From an uncultured Aquimarina sp. (GTDB lineage Bacteria; Bacteroidota; Bacteroidia; Flavobacteriales; Flavobacteriaceae), in NCBI RefSeq assembly GCF_947492405.1, contig NZ_CANLMP010000001.1:682001-746000 (forward strand): 64,000 bases of DNA, given 5' to 3'. The notes beneath the pieces are model-generated. The model searched no databases. It was given only the letters and a program-made list of their open reading frames with translations, and was not told the DNA's origin. How positions within the stretch are numbered: position 1 is the stretch's first letter; each line of letters starts with the position of its first letter. Position numbers and translations under genes: made by a program. This document shows positions 17,995-27,173 of this stretch, piece after piece.

Positions 17995-18585
17995 TTATCG
18001 ATATACATATCCTACAACACCTTCATATGCATATCCAGCATTTACACCTTCGTTATAGTTTGTTGTGTATAAATGATCCGTATTAGAAGATCCATAAAAC
18101 CTATACAGTTTTACTCTTCCGCTTCCTCCACTGTTATGAATATAAGCGGCTTTTTTAATATTACCATATAAGGTTCTAACACTATAGTCTCTAAACCCTC
18201 TTCTTAATAGATTGTTTTTTTCTGAACCACTTGTGGTCATTACAAAATCTCTATTTCCTGGTGCAAGAAGGAAGAAAATTTGTTTAGTTCCTGAAGGAGG
18301 TGCAGAGATAAAATCATAAGTACCCAATTTAAAAGGTCTACCTTCAAAGGTTCCTATACCAACTCCCAGATTTAATACCCTATAAGTGTGTACAGTATTC
18401 GATCCGCCAGAATAATAGCGACTTACAGGTGATATTGTACTTGCTTTGGCGTTAATATCTGAAGTTGCACTTACGTCTTCGGATACCGTGCTTTCAGAAT
18501 TGATTTCATCTTTTTCACAAGATGTTAATGTCAATACAGCAAGTATTGCTGTGTACATAATTGATAATTTTAATGTAGTTTTCAT
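17995..18585 (-). CDS. Lipoprotein with DUF5648-like repeat
   Basis: 196 residues. Lipobox TLTSC (Cys near residue 23), then an acidic Ser/Thr-rich tether. The C-terminal 40 residues contain VKLYRFYGSSNTDHLYTTN and YNEGVNAGYAYEGV, the characteristic pattern of the DUF5648 beta-propeller-like repeat found in secreted proteins. The central part (about 55-150) has a divergent copy starting RYYSGGSNTVHTYRV. This suggests a small surface protein that binds carbohydrate or protein, but no function has been established. The lipoprotein stands alone. Confidence 0.78.
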   Translation of the reverse strand: MKTTLKLSIMYTAILAVLTLTSCEKDEINSESTVSEDVSATSDINAKASTISPVSRYYSGGSNTVHTYRVLNLGVGIGTFEGRPFKLGTYDFISAPPSGTKQIFFLLAPGNRDFVMTTSGSEKNNLLRRGFRDYSVRTLYGNIKKAAYIHNSGGSGRVKLYRFYGSSNTDHLYTTNYNEGVNAGYAYEGVVGYVYR

Positions 18586-18757
18586 AATTTAAGAATGATT
18601 AATATGTTATAAGTCAAAGGTGTTGCTTATCTCATTTTCTTAAATCATTTTGTGGTGTTTTTAAGGGAAATTGTGGATTACTGTCGTTATTTAAGTGATG
18701 TGCGTTTTAAGTTGTTTTTTTGAATGTAAATTTTATTGAAGTATTACCATAATTGTT

Positions 18758-19351
18758 TTACAGCAATACTGTTTGCAGCTCTTTTACCTCACCAATATTC
18801 ATGTCTTTTAGTTGGATATTTCCCACTCTAACTCTTACTAATCGGAGAGTTGGAAATCCTACAGCAGAAGTCATTTTCCTGACTTGCCTGAATTTACCTT
18901 CTTTTAGAGTTATCGAAACCCAACTAGTAGGACCATGTCTTTCATCTCGTATTTTTTTTGATCTTTTTGGGAATTCAGGAGTACTATCTATTTTAAATGC
19001 TTTACAAGGAATAGTTGTGTATTTTTTTCCATCAAAACCAATTTCCACACCATTAGATAGTTTGGATATCGCTTCATTGGTAATATCACCATCTACTTGA
19101 GCATAATATTCTTTTTCAATTCCATTACTACATATATAATTACTAATTTTTCCATTGGTAGTGAGTAATAATAGACCTTCTGATTTTTCATCTAATCGTC
19201 CTATCGCCATAATTCCATCAGGAAAATCAAATAGTTCGCCGAGTAATTTTTTGGAATTTTGTTTTTGTCCATTATTCACAAACTGACTTAAATATCCATA
19301 AGGTTTATAGATCATAAAATGCCTATCATTTGTCTTATTGTCTTCTAGCAT
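18758..19351 (-). CDS. Ribosomal large-subunit pseudouridine synthase, RsuA/RluE-like
   Basis: 197 residues without the N-terminal S4 domain, which is the RluE arrangement. The catalytic Asp is residue 54 in GRLDEKSEG, followed by LLLLTTNG. YKPYGYLSQF near the N-terminus and FRQVRKMTSAVGFPTLRLVRVRVG near the C-terminus are further family motifs. RluE modifies U2457 of 23S rRNA; the exact site in this organism is inferred. The gene reads away from the following zincin-like gene and has no operon partner. Confidence 0.9.
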   Translation of the reverse strand: MLEDNKTNDRHFMIYKPYGYLSQFVNNGQKQNSKKLLGELFDFPDGIMAIGRLDEKSEGLLLLTTNGKISNYICSNGIEKEYYAQVDGDITNEAISKLSNGVEIGFDGKKYTTIPCKAFKIDSTPEFPKRSKKIRDERHGPTSWVSITLKEGKFRQVRKMTSAVGFPTLRLVRVRVGNIQLKDMNIGEVKELQTVLL

Positions 19352-19543
19352 TCTTTAATAAACTTTTATTGAGATTAACATAATTAGACATGATCAAATG
19401 TAACAATTGTGCAACATTATAAGAAAGTTTTATCGCTTTTAGGTTAACCTTTGCGCTTTATTTTTAACTAATTGATAATCAAAATTGGTTTTCAATATTT
19501 TGATAGTTAGATGCTTTTTTACGTTAACTTAAATAATTTTGTT

Positions 19544-20335
19544 ATGTCAATTCATATGATAGGACAGCCATACAGTCAAGATATTATAGTAGGAGGATAT
19601 GGCTCAGGAAGAAGGAGAAACAGAGAGCCTAATTATTTTGCTCCTAATTTTTTAGATCCTTGGGAACAAGATCGTGTAAGAGGTTTTTATCAAGTAATGC
19701 GTGATGAAAACTTAATAGATATACATTATTATAGATCAAACGAAAATGTTTCGATTAATATATACGCTGTAAAACAATCCGAAGTATTGTTTGTGGAAAG
19801 AACACTGGACTTATTGCCTTCAGGACATTTAAGATGGTTAAAAGAACGTAAACCAGAAGGAATAATTTTTGCAAATTCTGCAGGACGAGGAAGATCGGAG
19901 CGATATACTGGTGGTTTAAATCCTGGGTATGATGATAGGAGTACTCCATTTTTTGATGAAAGTGAAGGAATTATAATTACGTATGGAGCATTATGGAGAT
20001 ATCAAAATTTAGGTATTTCACCAACATTGATTCACGAAATTGGTCATGTAATGACACATGCTGGTAAGATCAGTTATCGATATTTTTCTGAAAGAGACAG
20101 GATAACCTTGTCTAATACGAGAGTTTCAAGAAACCCAGGAAGTTTAGAGGCTTTGTGCAATGCCTATATGTATTTTATTTGTTATGCTAGTTCAACTCCT
20201 GCAATACGACTCTTCGGGAGCAGACCTCTAATATTGGAGCGAAGTCGCCAGACCAGGGCCGCTCTTAGGAGATGTCCAGGGTTTTCATCACGTATGCTTT
20301 CTTCATCAGAAATAACACGTTTTAGAGAACGCTAA
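19544..20335 (+). CDS. Zincin-like putative metalloprotease without signal peptide
   Basis: About 263 residues from the ATG at 19544; an ATG at 19511 would add 11. The only recognisable motif is LIHEIGHVMTH, an HExxH zinc site (His164, Glu165, His168 from this start). A Glu 34 residues later in GSLEALCNAY could be the third ligand, as in gluzincins. The N-terminus is polar (SQDIIVGGYGSGRRRNREPN) with no signal peptide or membrane segment. The C-terminus is Arg-rich. I recognise no family. It could be a cytoplasmic protease or a toxin delivered by a dedicated machine, but no secretion gene, immunity gene or operon partner is nearby. Confidence 0.7.
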   Translation: MSIHMIGQPYSQDIIVGGYGSGRRRNREPNYFAPNFLDPWEQDRVRGFYQVMRDENLIDIHYYRSNENVSINIYAVKQSEVLFVERTLDLLPSGHLRWLKERKPEGIIFANSAGRGRSERYTGGLNPGYDDRSTPFFDESEGIIITYGALWRYQNLGISPTLIHEIGHVMTHAGKISYRYFSERDRITLSNTRVSRNPGSLEALCNAYMYFICYASSTPAIRLFGSRPLILERSRQTRAALRRCPGFSSRMLSSSEITRFRER

Positions 20336-20421
20336 CCAATTATTGTTTTTAATTATAAGCTACTTCTATGAGGATATAGATTAAATTACCTATATCATTA
20401 CCTAAATTAAAATGGATCATC

Positions 20422-20429
20422 TATCTTTG
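20422..20429 (+). promoter_or_regulatory. Bacteroidetes -7 promoter box upstream of the cold-shock-domain gene
   Basis: TATCTTTG fits the TAnnTTTG consensus of Bacteroidetes housekeeping promoters. Transcription would begin near 20436, giving a leader of about 160 bases. No good -33 TTTG is seen. Confidence 0.5.
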
Positions 20430-20436
20430 TAAAAAT

Positions 20437-20597
20437 AAGTACATACTAAGTTGTTTTAAGTTGTATGTGCTTGGTCGTTGCAACAACTGGGTTAATTATT
20501 CGGTAAATCAATCTCTAAGAATTGTCATTTTCCAATCATTCGTTTAGTATTTCGATGACAATTATGTTTAATAAAAAAAATAGAAGTTTACCGAATG
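20437..20597 (+). promoter_or_regulatory. Structured 5' leader that sequesters the start codon of the cold-shock-domain gene
   Basis: Three helices can be read directly. Helix 1: 20437-20446 with 20463-20472 (10 bp, one G-U). Helix 2: TTCGGTAAA (20499-20507) with TTTACCGAA (20587-20595), which can extend with A-U and G-U pairs into the AUG. Helix 3, nested inside helix 2: AATTGTCAT (20520-20528) with ATGACAATT (20555-20563). The long-range helix 2 includes the first base of the start codon, so folding would block initiation. By analogy with cold-shock mRNA leaders it may be a temperature switch; that is inference. Confidence 0.6.
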
Positions 20598-21044
20598 GCA
20601 AAATCACAACAGACATTTAGCAAGATTGAAAAAGAAAAAAAGAAAATAAAAAAGCGCGAGGAAAAGCAGAAGAAGAAAGAAGAACGAAGAGCGAATTCTA
20701 AAAAGGGAAGCGGTTTCGATAGTATGATTGCGTATGTTGATGAAAATGGCCACTTAACTGATACTCCACCGGATCCTTCAAAAAAGAAAAAGGTAAAAGC
20801 TGAAAATATAGAGATTGGTATACCTAAAAGAGAGCATGTAGAAGAAGATCCAATTAAAAAAGGTAGAGTAGCATTTTTTAATGACTCTAAAGGATATGGA
20901 TTTATTACTGAACAGGAGTCTCAGGAAAAATACTTTGTTCACGTAAATGGTCTAATGCAAGAAGTAAGAGAAGGTGACAAAGTGCAGTTTGAGTTAGAAA
21001 TGGGAATGAAAGGATTAAACGCTGTACGTGTAAAAAAGATCTAA
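20595..21044 (+). CDS. Cold-shock-domain protein with basic N-terminal extension
   Basis: 149 residues. The N-terminal 40 residues are extremely Lys/Glu/Arg-rich and probably a charged helix. The middle is a linker (DENGHLTDTPPDPSKKKK). The C-terminal 65 residues form a cold-shock domain with RNP1-like KGYGFITEQ and RNP2-like YFVHVNG, starting KKGRVAFFNDS. Such extended CSD proteins are common in Flavobacteriaceae and probably bind RNA as chaperones. The gene has a long structured leader that pairs with its start codon and is followed by a strong terminator, so it is a single-gene unit. Confidence 0.88.
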   Translation: MAKSQQTFSKIEKEKKKIKKREEKQKKKEERRANSKKGSGFDSMIAYVDENGHLTDTPPDPSKKKKVKAENIEIGIPKREHVEEDPIKKGRVAFFNDSKGYGFITEQESQEKYFVHVNGLMQEVREGDKVQFELEMGMKGLNAVRVKKI

Positions 21045-21065
21045 TAACGTTTTGTTATAATATTA

Positions 21066-21104
21066 AAAAAAGCATTTGCGGTAATATACTGCAAATGCTT
21101 TTTT
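21066..21104. terminator. Bidirectional terminator between the CSD gene and the MBL-fold gene
   Basis: A 14-bp perfect stem (21066-21079 with 21091-21104) including flanking A and T runs, placed between the convergent stops at 21044 and 21111. Confidence 0.9.
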
Positions 21105-21110
21105 CGTTTT

Positions 21111-21914
21111 TTATTTTATTGTAGGATACCAATTTAACTGTACCACTTCTATTTCACTATTTCCTTTATTTACGGTTTCTCTAAATTTAATAATATTACT
21201 TAACCCATCACTACCTCTGTAATGATATGGGTAAACTTGCTTTGGTTTAAACTCTAAAACAGCATCGGCAGCACTTTCTACAGTCATGGTATATGGTAAG
21301 TTCATACATACAAATGCTTTGTCTATATTTTTAAGGGCTCTCATCTCTGGAATATCCTCAGTGTCTCCAGAGAAATATAGGCGCTCATCTCCTAAGGTGA
21401 TTACATATCCATTACCGCGTCCTTTGTCATGAAATTTTAGTGCTTCTTCTCTTAAATTGTACATTGGGATTGCTTCAATGGATATTCCGTTTATGTCCTT
21501 AACCTCTCCATTATTTATAATAACTAATTGTTTTGTGTAACTAGCTGGAAGTTTTTCTGCAACCGCTTGTGGCACCACTAATTTTGAATTCTCTAGATCA
21601 AGGCTATTTAGAGTTTCAATGTTCATATGATCCCCATGGATATCAGTTATAAGAACTAAATTTGGCTGTTTTTGATTTTCAAATGCCTTAGCTCCTCCGG
21701 TTGGATCTATATAGATAATATTGTCTTTGTATTCTAATACTGCGGTAGCGTGCGTAATAGGAGTGATTTTTAAATCAGAAATTGGTTTTTCCGTAGATTG
21801 ATCGGTAGTAACAGCTTCTTGTGTATCCGTATTTGCAGTTATTTCTTTTTTAGTATCCTTGCAGCTTACTATAAAAAGTAAAATAGTTAAAAGAAACAGG
21901 GTATGTGCTTTCAT
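21111..21914 (-). CDS. Lipoprotein MBL-fold metal-dependent hydrolase (UlaG-like)
   Basis: 267 residues. Lipobox FIVSC (Cys near residue 18) and a Thr/Glu-rich tether put it in the envelope. The hydrolase motif reads TDIHGDHMN: the usual THxHxDH has Asp in place of the first His, a variant I also associate with other Bacteroidetes members. FSGDTEDIPEM supplies the conserved Asp and PYHYRGSDG the final His. It would hydrolyse a phosphoester, lactone or similar bond; the substrate is unknown. It is followed on the same strand, 69 bases further upstream, by a TauE/SafE exporter gene. Confidence 0.85.
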   Translation of the reverse strand: MKAHTLFLLTILLFIVSCKDTKKEITANTDTQEAVTTDQSTEKPISDLKITPITHATAVLEYKDNIIYIDPTGGAKAFENQKQPNLVLITDIHGDHMNIETLNSLDLENSKLVVPQAVAEKLPASYTKQLVIINNGEVKDINGISIEAIPMYNLREEALKFHDKGRGNGYVITLGDERLYFSGDTEDIPEMRALKNIDKAFVCMNLPYTMTVESAADAVLEFKPKQVYPYHYRGSDGLSNIIKFRETVNKGNSEIEVVQLNWYPTIK

Positions 21915-21983
21915 TGTATTTAGTTTTAGTTACTTTAACAAGGTATAAAATGACTGTAAAATCAGAAACATTTTAATGTAAGA

Positions 21984-22739
21984 TTAACTATCTATCCATA
22001 ATTTAATAGCCATAGCAATTACCATAATTATTAAAAAGATCTTAACCAAACCATCTCCCTTTTTTACAGACCATCTACTAGCTATCCAGCCGCCTGTAGC
22101 ATTGCCAAAAGCCAGAACAAATCCATATAGATAGTTAATTTGATTATCTAAAGCAAAGATCGCTAATGCACCTATGGTATAAATAAAAACGACTACTGCC
22201 TTTACAGCATTAGATTTCACTAAACCCATTCTATTAATAGAGGTAAGTGCTAAGAGAATAAATATTCCTACACCTGCTTGTATAAACCCTCCATAAATAC
22301 CAATAACAAAGAATGTAAGAATTCCTATTAGACGATATTTACCCTGTACACGTTCTACAAAATCCTCAACATTCATTTTAGGTTTAAAAACCATAAATAA
22401 TACAACAATCAGCATAACTATGGCTAATATCCTATTAAAAGTTTCGCCTTTTATATCAATCGCTATTCTTGCTCCGATTAAGGATCCTACTAAAGCTGAT
22501 ATTCCTAAATATACACTAAAAAGAGTTGGTTGTATTCCTTTACTTTTAAAACCCGCTACAGAAGTAATACTCTGAATAAAAATTCCAATTCTGTTTGTTC
22601 CATTTGCCATTGATGGAGGTAATCCCATAAAAATTAGCATTGGCAATGTTAATAGGGACCCACCTCCTGCAATAGTATTTATTACTCCTGCAAGGAAACC
22701 TACAAATGCCAGAAGAATAAGAAGTAGTGATTCGTTCAT
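21984..22739 (-). CDS. Sulfite exporter TauE/SafE family membrane protein
   Basis: 251 residues with about eight hydrophobic segments in the two-repeat arrangement of the family. The N-terminal repeat has GFLAGVINTIAGGGSLLTLP with the typical NxxxGGGS signature. The second repeat contains GIYGGFIQAGVGIF. Members export sulfite, sulfonates or other small organic anions, or are uncharacterised. It is on the same strand as the MBL lipoprotein gene and divergent from the SulP transporter gene 131 bases away, which suggests a loose association of anion transporters. Confidence 0.88.
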   Translation of the reverse strand: MNESLLLILLAFVGFLAGVINTIAGGGSLLTLPMLIFMGLPPSMANGTNRIGIFIQSITSVAGFKSKGIQPTLFSVYLGISALVGSLIGARIAIDIKGETFNRILAIVMLIVVLFMVFKPKMNVEDFVERVQGKYRLIGILTFFVIGIYGGFIQAGVGIFILLALTSINRMGLVKSNAVKAVVVFIYTIGALAIFALDNQINYLYGFVLAFGNATGGWIASRWSVKKGDGLVKIFLIIMVIAMAIKLWIDS

Positions 22740-22870
22740 TTGGTCGTGTTACCTGCCAAAAATAAGTAAATCCAAAAAACATGAATGCTTTTTGTAATTC
22801 ATTTATAGTATAAAATCTTAAACTATCGTAGATTTACCATACAATTCAAAATTTAATAACCGTCAAAGCT

Positions 22871-24604
22871 TTGCACAAAATACTTCCTATTTTAACCTCT
22901 TTTAAAGGTTATAATAAAACTACTTTTAATTCTGATGCTATCGCAGGTATTACTGTTGGAGTAATTCTCATTCCTCAAGCTATTGCATATGCTCTATTAA
23001 TGGGAACTCCTCCGATTTATGGGTTATATGCCTGTTTAATCCCTTTGATTTTGTATGCTTTTTTTGGCACATCAAGACAATTAAGTATTGGCCCTGTAGC
23101 TGTTACTGCAATTTTAGTAATGAGTGGCGTTAGCCAGATTGCCACTCCATTTACTCAGGAATTCACCAATTTAGTTGTTTTTTCCGGGTTGTTGATTGGG
23201 ATATTGCAAATAGTATTAAGCTTATTAAGAATGGGGTTCTTAGTTAATCTTATTTCTCAACCAGTAATTTCTGGGTTTATATCTGCAGCAGCTATCATTA
23301 TTATTATTTCTCAGCTTGGTGAATCACTAGGCATAGACATTCCAAATTTTGATTATACCCATCAATCATTATGGTATGTCGTACAAAATGTTTCGTCAAT
23401 ACATCTCATAACATTCTTTATGTGTGTAGGCTCAATACTAATAATGCTTATCTTAAAGAGATGGAAAAAATCGTTTCCAGGAGCGCTTTTTGTGTTGATT
23501 ATTAGTACAGTTATCACCATTTTTTTTGATCTAAAAAATTTAGGTCTTTCAGTAATTGAAGATGTTCCAAAAGGGTTGCCATCTTTTACGATTCCCGAAA
23601 TGAATTATGATTCGATGGTAGCTTTAATACCCTCAGTATTTACAGTTACTTTTATAGGGTATGTAGGTAGCATTGGTATTGCTAAGTCTTTAGAAATGAA
23701 GAACAGAGATCATGTGGTTCGACCTAATCAAGAATTATTAGCCTTAGGGATTGCTAAATTGGTAGGAGCATTTTTTCAGGCTATTCCATCGTCTGGGAGT
23801 TATAGTAGGTCCGCTATTAATGATGAAGCAGGAGGGAAGACGACTATTTCTTCTATAATTACCGTGATTATGGTGGTTATTTCTTTATTGTTTTTAACAT
23901 CTTTTTTCTATTATATACCGAAAGCGGTTTTGGCAGCTATTATATTAGTTTCGGTTTTTGGTTTGATTAATTTTAGTGAAGCCAGGTATCTTCTGAAACT
24001 TCGAAGAAGAGAATTCATTGTAATGATTATTACTTTTGTAGGAACCTTAGTTTTTGGGGTAGAAAATGGAATTTTTATTGGTGTCATATTATCTTATATT
24101 TTCCTTCAATATTATAGCTCCAGACCTCATGTCGCAGAGTTAGTAAATATTCCGGGAACCAATTATTACCGTAACATCCATAGGTTTCCTGAAGCAAAAC
24201 GATCTTCCAAATATTTGATTATCCGTTTTGATGATCAATTATATTTTGCCAATACGGGTTATTTTAAGGATGCAATTCTTAATCGTGTAGAGAAACGAGA
24301 TACATTACCTGAGTTTTTAATATTAGATAGTACGAATATTAATGATATCGATAGTACAGGATTACATATTTTGGAAGATGTACATCAATATTTAGAAGAG
24401 CTTGGGATTCAATTATTAATCTCAGGCACTATTGGACCGGTAAGAGATTTTCTTAAAAGATCTGGGTTTACAGATACTTTAGGTAGTCATCATAATTTTC
24501 TTAATATTGAAGATGCAGTAGGATATACAGAAAACAAAACGGTTCAGGAAAACTTGTTAGAAGTTGCTGTTCAGTATAATAAGAAACGATCTTTTTTGGA
24601 TTAG
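22871..24604 (+). CDS. SulP family inorganic anion transporter with STAS domain
   Basis: 577 residues from a TTG start. The resulting N-terminus (MHKILPILTSFKGYNKTTF) matches the short amphipathic start of the family; the first in-frame ATG would remove conserved sequence. Residues 20-420 hold 10-14 membrane segments with AGITVGVILIPQAIAYALL as the family signature. The C-terminal STAS domain (about 440-560) has LDSTNINDIDSTGLHIL. SulP proteins move sulfate, bicarbonate or other anions by symport or exchange. The gene lies divergent to TauE/SafE. Confidence 0.9.
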   Translation: MHKILPILTSFKGYNKTTFNSDAIAGITVGVILIPQAIAYALLMGTPPIYGLYACLIPLILYAFFGTSRQLSIGPVAVTAILVMSGVSQIATPFTQEFTNLVVFSGLLIGILQIVLSLLRMGFLVNLISQPVISGFISAAAIIIIISQLGESLGIDIPNFDYTHQSLWYVVQNVSSIHLITFFMCVGSILIMLILKRWKKSFPGALFVLIISTVITIFFDLKNLGLSVIEDVPKGLPSFTIPEMNYDSMVALIPSVFTVTFIGYVGSIGIAKSLEMKNRDHVVRPNQELLALGIAKLVGAFFQAIPSSGSYSRSAINDEAGGKTTISSIITVIMVVISLLFLTSFFYYIPKAVLAAIILVSVFGLINFSEARYLLKLRRREFIVMIITFVGTLVFGVENGIFIGVILSYIFLQYYSSRPHVAELVNIPGTNYYRNIHRFPEAKRSSKYLIIRFDDQLYFANTGYFKDAILNRVEKRDTLPEFLILDSTNINDIDSTGLHILEDVHQYLEELGIQLLISGTIGPVRDFLKRSGFTDTLGSHHNFLNIEDAVGYTENKTVQENLLEVAVQYNKKRSFLD

Positions 24605-24639
24605 CTATATCAGTAATTTATCTCTAATACTTTGTTTTT

Positions 24640-25044
24640 TTAAGATTTGAGTATTTCAGGTTTTTTATTAATCTTTTCTGTAGAGATAATTTTAGTACTT
24701 CTGTAACCACCAAAAACTAAACGTTTTGTTTGGAAATTAAACCTAATAGAATAGTTTTTTTCTTTCATTTTTAAAGGACTTTCTGGATATAACTTTTTGT
24801 AATCTAAGGTATTGACGTAGATCCATTCGATATCACTTACAGGGGTTTTTAGAAAGACTCTTCTTTTTTTTAAAATGATAGATTCAATTGAATATTTGAA
24901 TAAGTCATGTTGTCCTAAATCGATTAATTTGTATTTAACAATGGATGTACCTTTAATAATTTCAGGATATGCAATACTATACCTCAGCAAAACGAACACA
25001 AAACATAGAGCCAACAGTATTGCAAAGAATAGTACAATTACCAT
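24640..25044 (-). CDS. Small membrane-anchored protein of unknown function
   Basis: 134 residues. One N-terminal transmembrane helix (about 2-22, FFAILLALCFVFVLL) is followed by a basic, beta-rich soluble part of about 105 residues with no recognised motif; two Tyr/Lys-rich strands (YKLIDLGQHDLFKYSIE and YSIRFNFQTKRLVFGGY) suggest a PH-like or small barrel fold. It is 19 bases downstream of the 25064-26029 gene on the same strand and probably co-transcribed with it. Confidence 0.65.
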   Translation of the reverse strand: MVIVLFFAILLALCFVFVLLRYSIAYPEIIKGTSIVKYKLIDLGQHDLFKYSIESIILKKRRVFLKTPVSDIEWIYVNTLDYKKLYPESPLKMKEKNYSIRFNFQTKRLVFGGYRSTKIISTEKINKKPEILKS

Positions 25045-25063
25045 ATTTTAATTATCCTCAAAA

Positions 25064-26029
25064 TTATTTCTCATATACGTGCATTTTTATGCCCATACCG
25101 TAATTCATAAACCCTTTTTGAATCAAAATGTTATTTTCACTATACTTTTCATCAAAACGTTGCCAGCTACGATTTTTAAAGAATATTCTTCTTGTGAAGG
25201 TAATGTTATCTTCAATCTTGTCAGTGAATGGAAGTAAAGGTCTGAATGTGGTAGAAACTTTCACAATACCTTTACGAGTTTCTACTTCATGATATTTTTT
25301 AGTATGTTGTAATTTTCCATCTTTATCAGTGTATCCTAATACTTGAATAGAAACAAATATTCCATTTTTAGGGATAAAAACTTTATATTCAGTAATATCA
25401 AGTTCAAAATTGGTTTTATCCTTGTTTGTTATTCTAAAAATAATATCCTCATTAGGAAGTCTTTTACCTGGAGAATTGTTGTTGTTTTCATAAAACTGCA
25501 TCTTAAACAAGGTAGAGAAAGATTGTTTCTTTCCTGAAGAAGAACCTCGCGAAGACTCCATCATAACTGGTAAAAATACCGAAGCTATTTTAGTTGATTT
25601 TAAAGGATCTCTGGGAAAAAATACAGCAATTTCGGACTCAACAGTTGGTAGCCAGCATCTAAAATAATCATCATGTACTTTAGAACTCTTTCTTTTTGTT
25701 CTGTATTTACCTAAATTTTCTGCTTTTACTACTACTTCCTGAAGCTCTGCTATATCTGGCGTTAGTATAATTGTTTTAGGTAAGCTTTTAGTGCTCAGTC
25801 CTTTTTCTTTATATCCAAGTGCTGATATAAATAAAGAATCAATATCCTTATATCTTTTTTTAGAAAATTTAAAAACTCCATCAGCATCAGCAAATAACCC
25901 ATTACCATTTCCAAATGAGATAGTTGCGTATGATATGGGGAATTTTTGTTCTGCATCCTGAATCGTGTATACCTGAGCATAAATGCCTTTAAATAGTAGT
26001 AATACAAGTATGAAGAACACTTTTTTCAT
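25064..26029 (-). CDS. Secreted protein with carboxypeptidase-regulatory-like domain
   Basis: 321 residues. The signal peptide covers residues 1-18 (ending IYAQ). Residues about 20-105 form a CarboxypepD_reg-like domain typical of Bacteroidetes outer-membrane assemblies: PISYATISFGNGNGLFADADGVF, then ALGYKEK and a terminal ELQEVVVKA. The remaining 210 residues contain an Arg/Lys-rich segment and beta strands of unknown function. TonB-dependent receptors share the first domain, but no barrel is present here, so it is a stand-alone periplasmic or outer-membrane protein. It precedes the small membrane protein gene. Confidence 0.78.
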   Translation of the reverse strand: MKKVFFILVLLLFKGIYAQVYTIQDAEQKFPISYATISFGNGNGLFADADGVFKFSKKRYKDIDSLFISALGYKEKGLSTKSLPKTIILTPDIAELQEVVVKAENLGKYRTKRKSSKVHDDYFRCWLPTVESEIAVFFPRDPLKSTKIASVFLPVMMESSRGSSSGKKQSFSTLFKMQFYENNNNSPGKRLPNEDIIFRITNKDKTNFELDITEYKVFIPKNGIFVSIQVLGYTDKDGKLQHTKKYHEVETRKGIVKVSTTFRPLLPFTDKIEDNITFTRRIFFKNRSWQRFDEKYSENNILIQKGFMNYGMGIKMHVYEK

Positions 26030-26299
26030 AGGTGATTAGGGGCTTTAAATACAGGGTCAAATTAATGAAAATAATTTAAAACGACAGTTGATTTAACCAA
26101 TCTCATAATGTCATATTGTTTTCATCATTACATTTCCTGTTTTTTTATTATCAAAAAGAAAGCCAAAAAAATGAAAATTATTAGTAAACCAGATCTATTT
26201 TTTAGAATAATGTATTTTGATTTGGTACAATGATAGTGTAACAAGTTTTATCTTTGATTCCTGTAGCGTGTATCTAATATATATTAAAACAAAAAATAT

Positions 26300-27133
26300 T
26301 TGAAAAAAGCCATCTATTTCATGATCCTGAGTACCATATCCTTTACGGCTATGAATTTACTCGTTAAATATCTAGTTGGTTTTAGTGCATATCAGCTTGT
26401 GTTTTTTAGATCAATAGGTACATTGTTCTTTACAATGCCATTTTTGTTCTATCATAAGATTTCTATTCTTGGTAATCAAAAGGGATTACTCATATTTCGT
26501 GGTTTAGCAGGAGTGACCTCTATGGGATTGTTTTTTATGTCTGTAGAGTATCTTAAAATAGGTTCTGCAGTTTCTCTTAGATATCTTTCTCCAATTTTCG
26601 CAACCTTATTGGCGGTTATATTTCTAAGAGAAAAGGTAAAAAATATACAATGGTTATTTTTCTTACTTGCCTTTTGTGGTGTTTTGATCATTAAAGGTTT
26701 TGATGCTGATATTAATTCTTTTGGGTTGTTGCTAATTGTTTTATCTGCTTTATTTAGCGGTGTTGTGTATGTCTTAATTAATAAGATAGGTTTACGAGAT
26801 CATCCAGTGGTCATTGTTAATTATTTTATGTGGATTGCAACAATCTTAGGAGGAGTTCTTTCCGTTTTTAACTGGAAAAAAACACCAGAAGGGATGGAGT
26901 GGGCGTTGTTATTAAGTTTAGGTGTTTTTGGTTATTTTGGTCAATTGTTTATGACAAAAGCTTTTCAATCGCAGGTTACTAATAAAGTGGTTTCTCTAAA
27001 ATATATGGAAGTGATTTTTACCATGATTGCAGGAATTTTCTTGTTTAGTGATAAGTATCCTTTGTTAAGTGTGTTGGGTACTGCTATGGTAATTATTGGA
27101 TTGATTCTTAATATGTTTTATAAAACAAAATAG
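26300..27133 (+). CDS. DMT superfamily transporter (EamA family)
   Basis: 277 residues from a TTG start (MKKAIYFMIL), which is needed to include the first membrane helix. It has ten hydrophobic segments in two EamA repeats; FFRSIGTLFFTMPF and a Pro-containing LSPIFATLLAVIFLREK mark the first repeat, and KYMEVIFTMIAGIFLFSDKYP the second. Such carriers move metabolites or amino acids out of the cell or across the inner membrane; the substrate is not predictable. The 270 bases upstream hold no gene. A short terminator follows. Confidence 0.87.
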   Translation: MKKAIYFMILSTISFTAMNLLVKYLVGFSAYQLVFFRSIGTLFFTMPFLFYHKISILGNQKGLLIFRGLAGVTSMGLFFMSVEYLKIGSAVSLRYLSPIFATLLAVIFLREKVKNIQWLFFLLAFCGVLIIKGFDADINSFGLLLIVLSALFSGVVYVLINKIGLRDHPVVIVNYFMWIATILGGVLSVFNWKKTPEGMEWALLLSLGVFGYFGQLFMTKAFQSQVTNKVVSLKYMEVIFTMIAGIFLFSDKYPLLSVLGTAMVIIGLILNMFYKTK

Positions 27134-27135
27134 AT

Positions 27136-27161
27136 TACAAATATTTGATTTGTAGTTTTTT
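27136..27161 (+). terminator. Short terminator of the EamA transporter gene
   Basis: Stem TACAAAT (27136-27142) with ATTTGTA (27148-27154), five-base loop, followed by a T-run. The stem is A/T-rich and short, so efficiency is uncertain. Confidence 0.6.
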
Positions 27162-27173
27162 AAAACAAATCAC

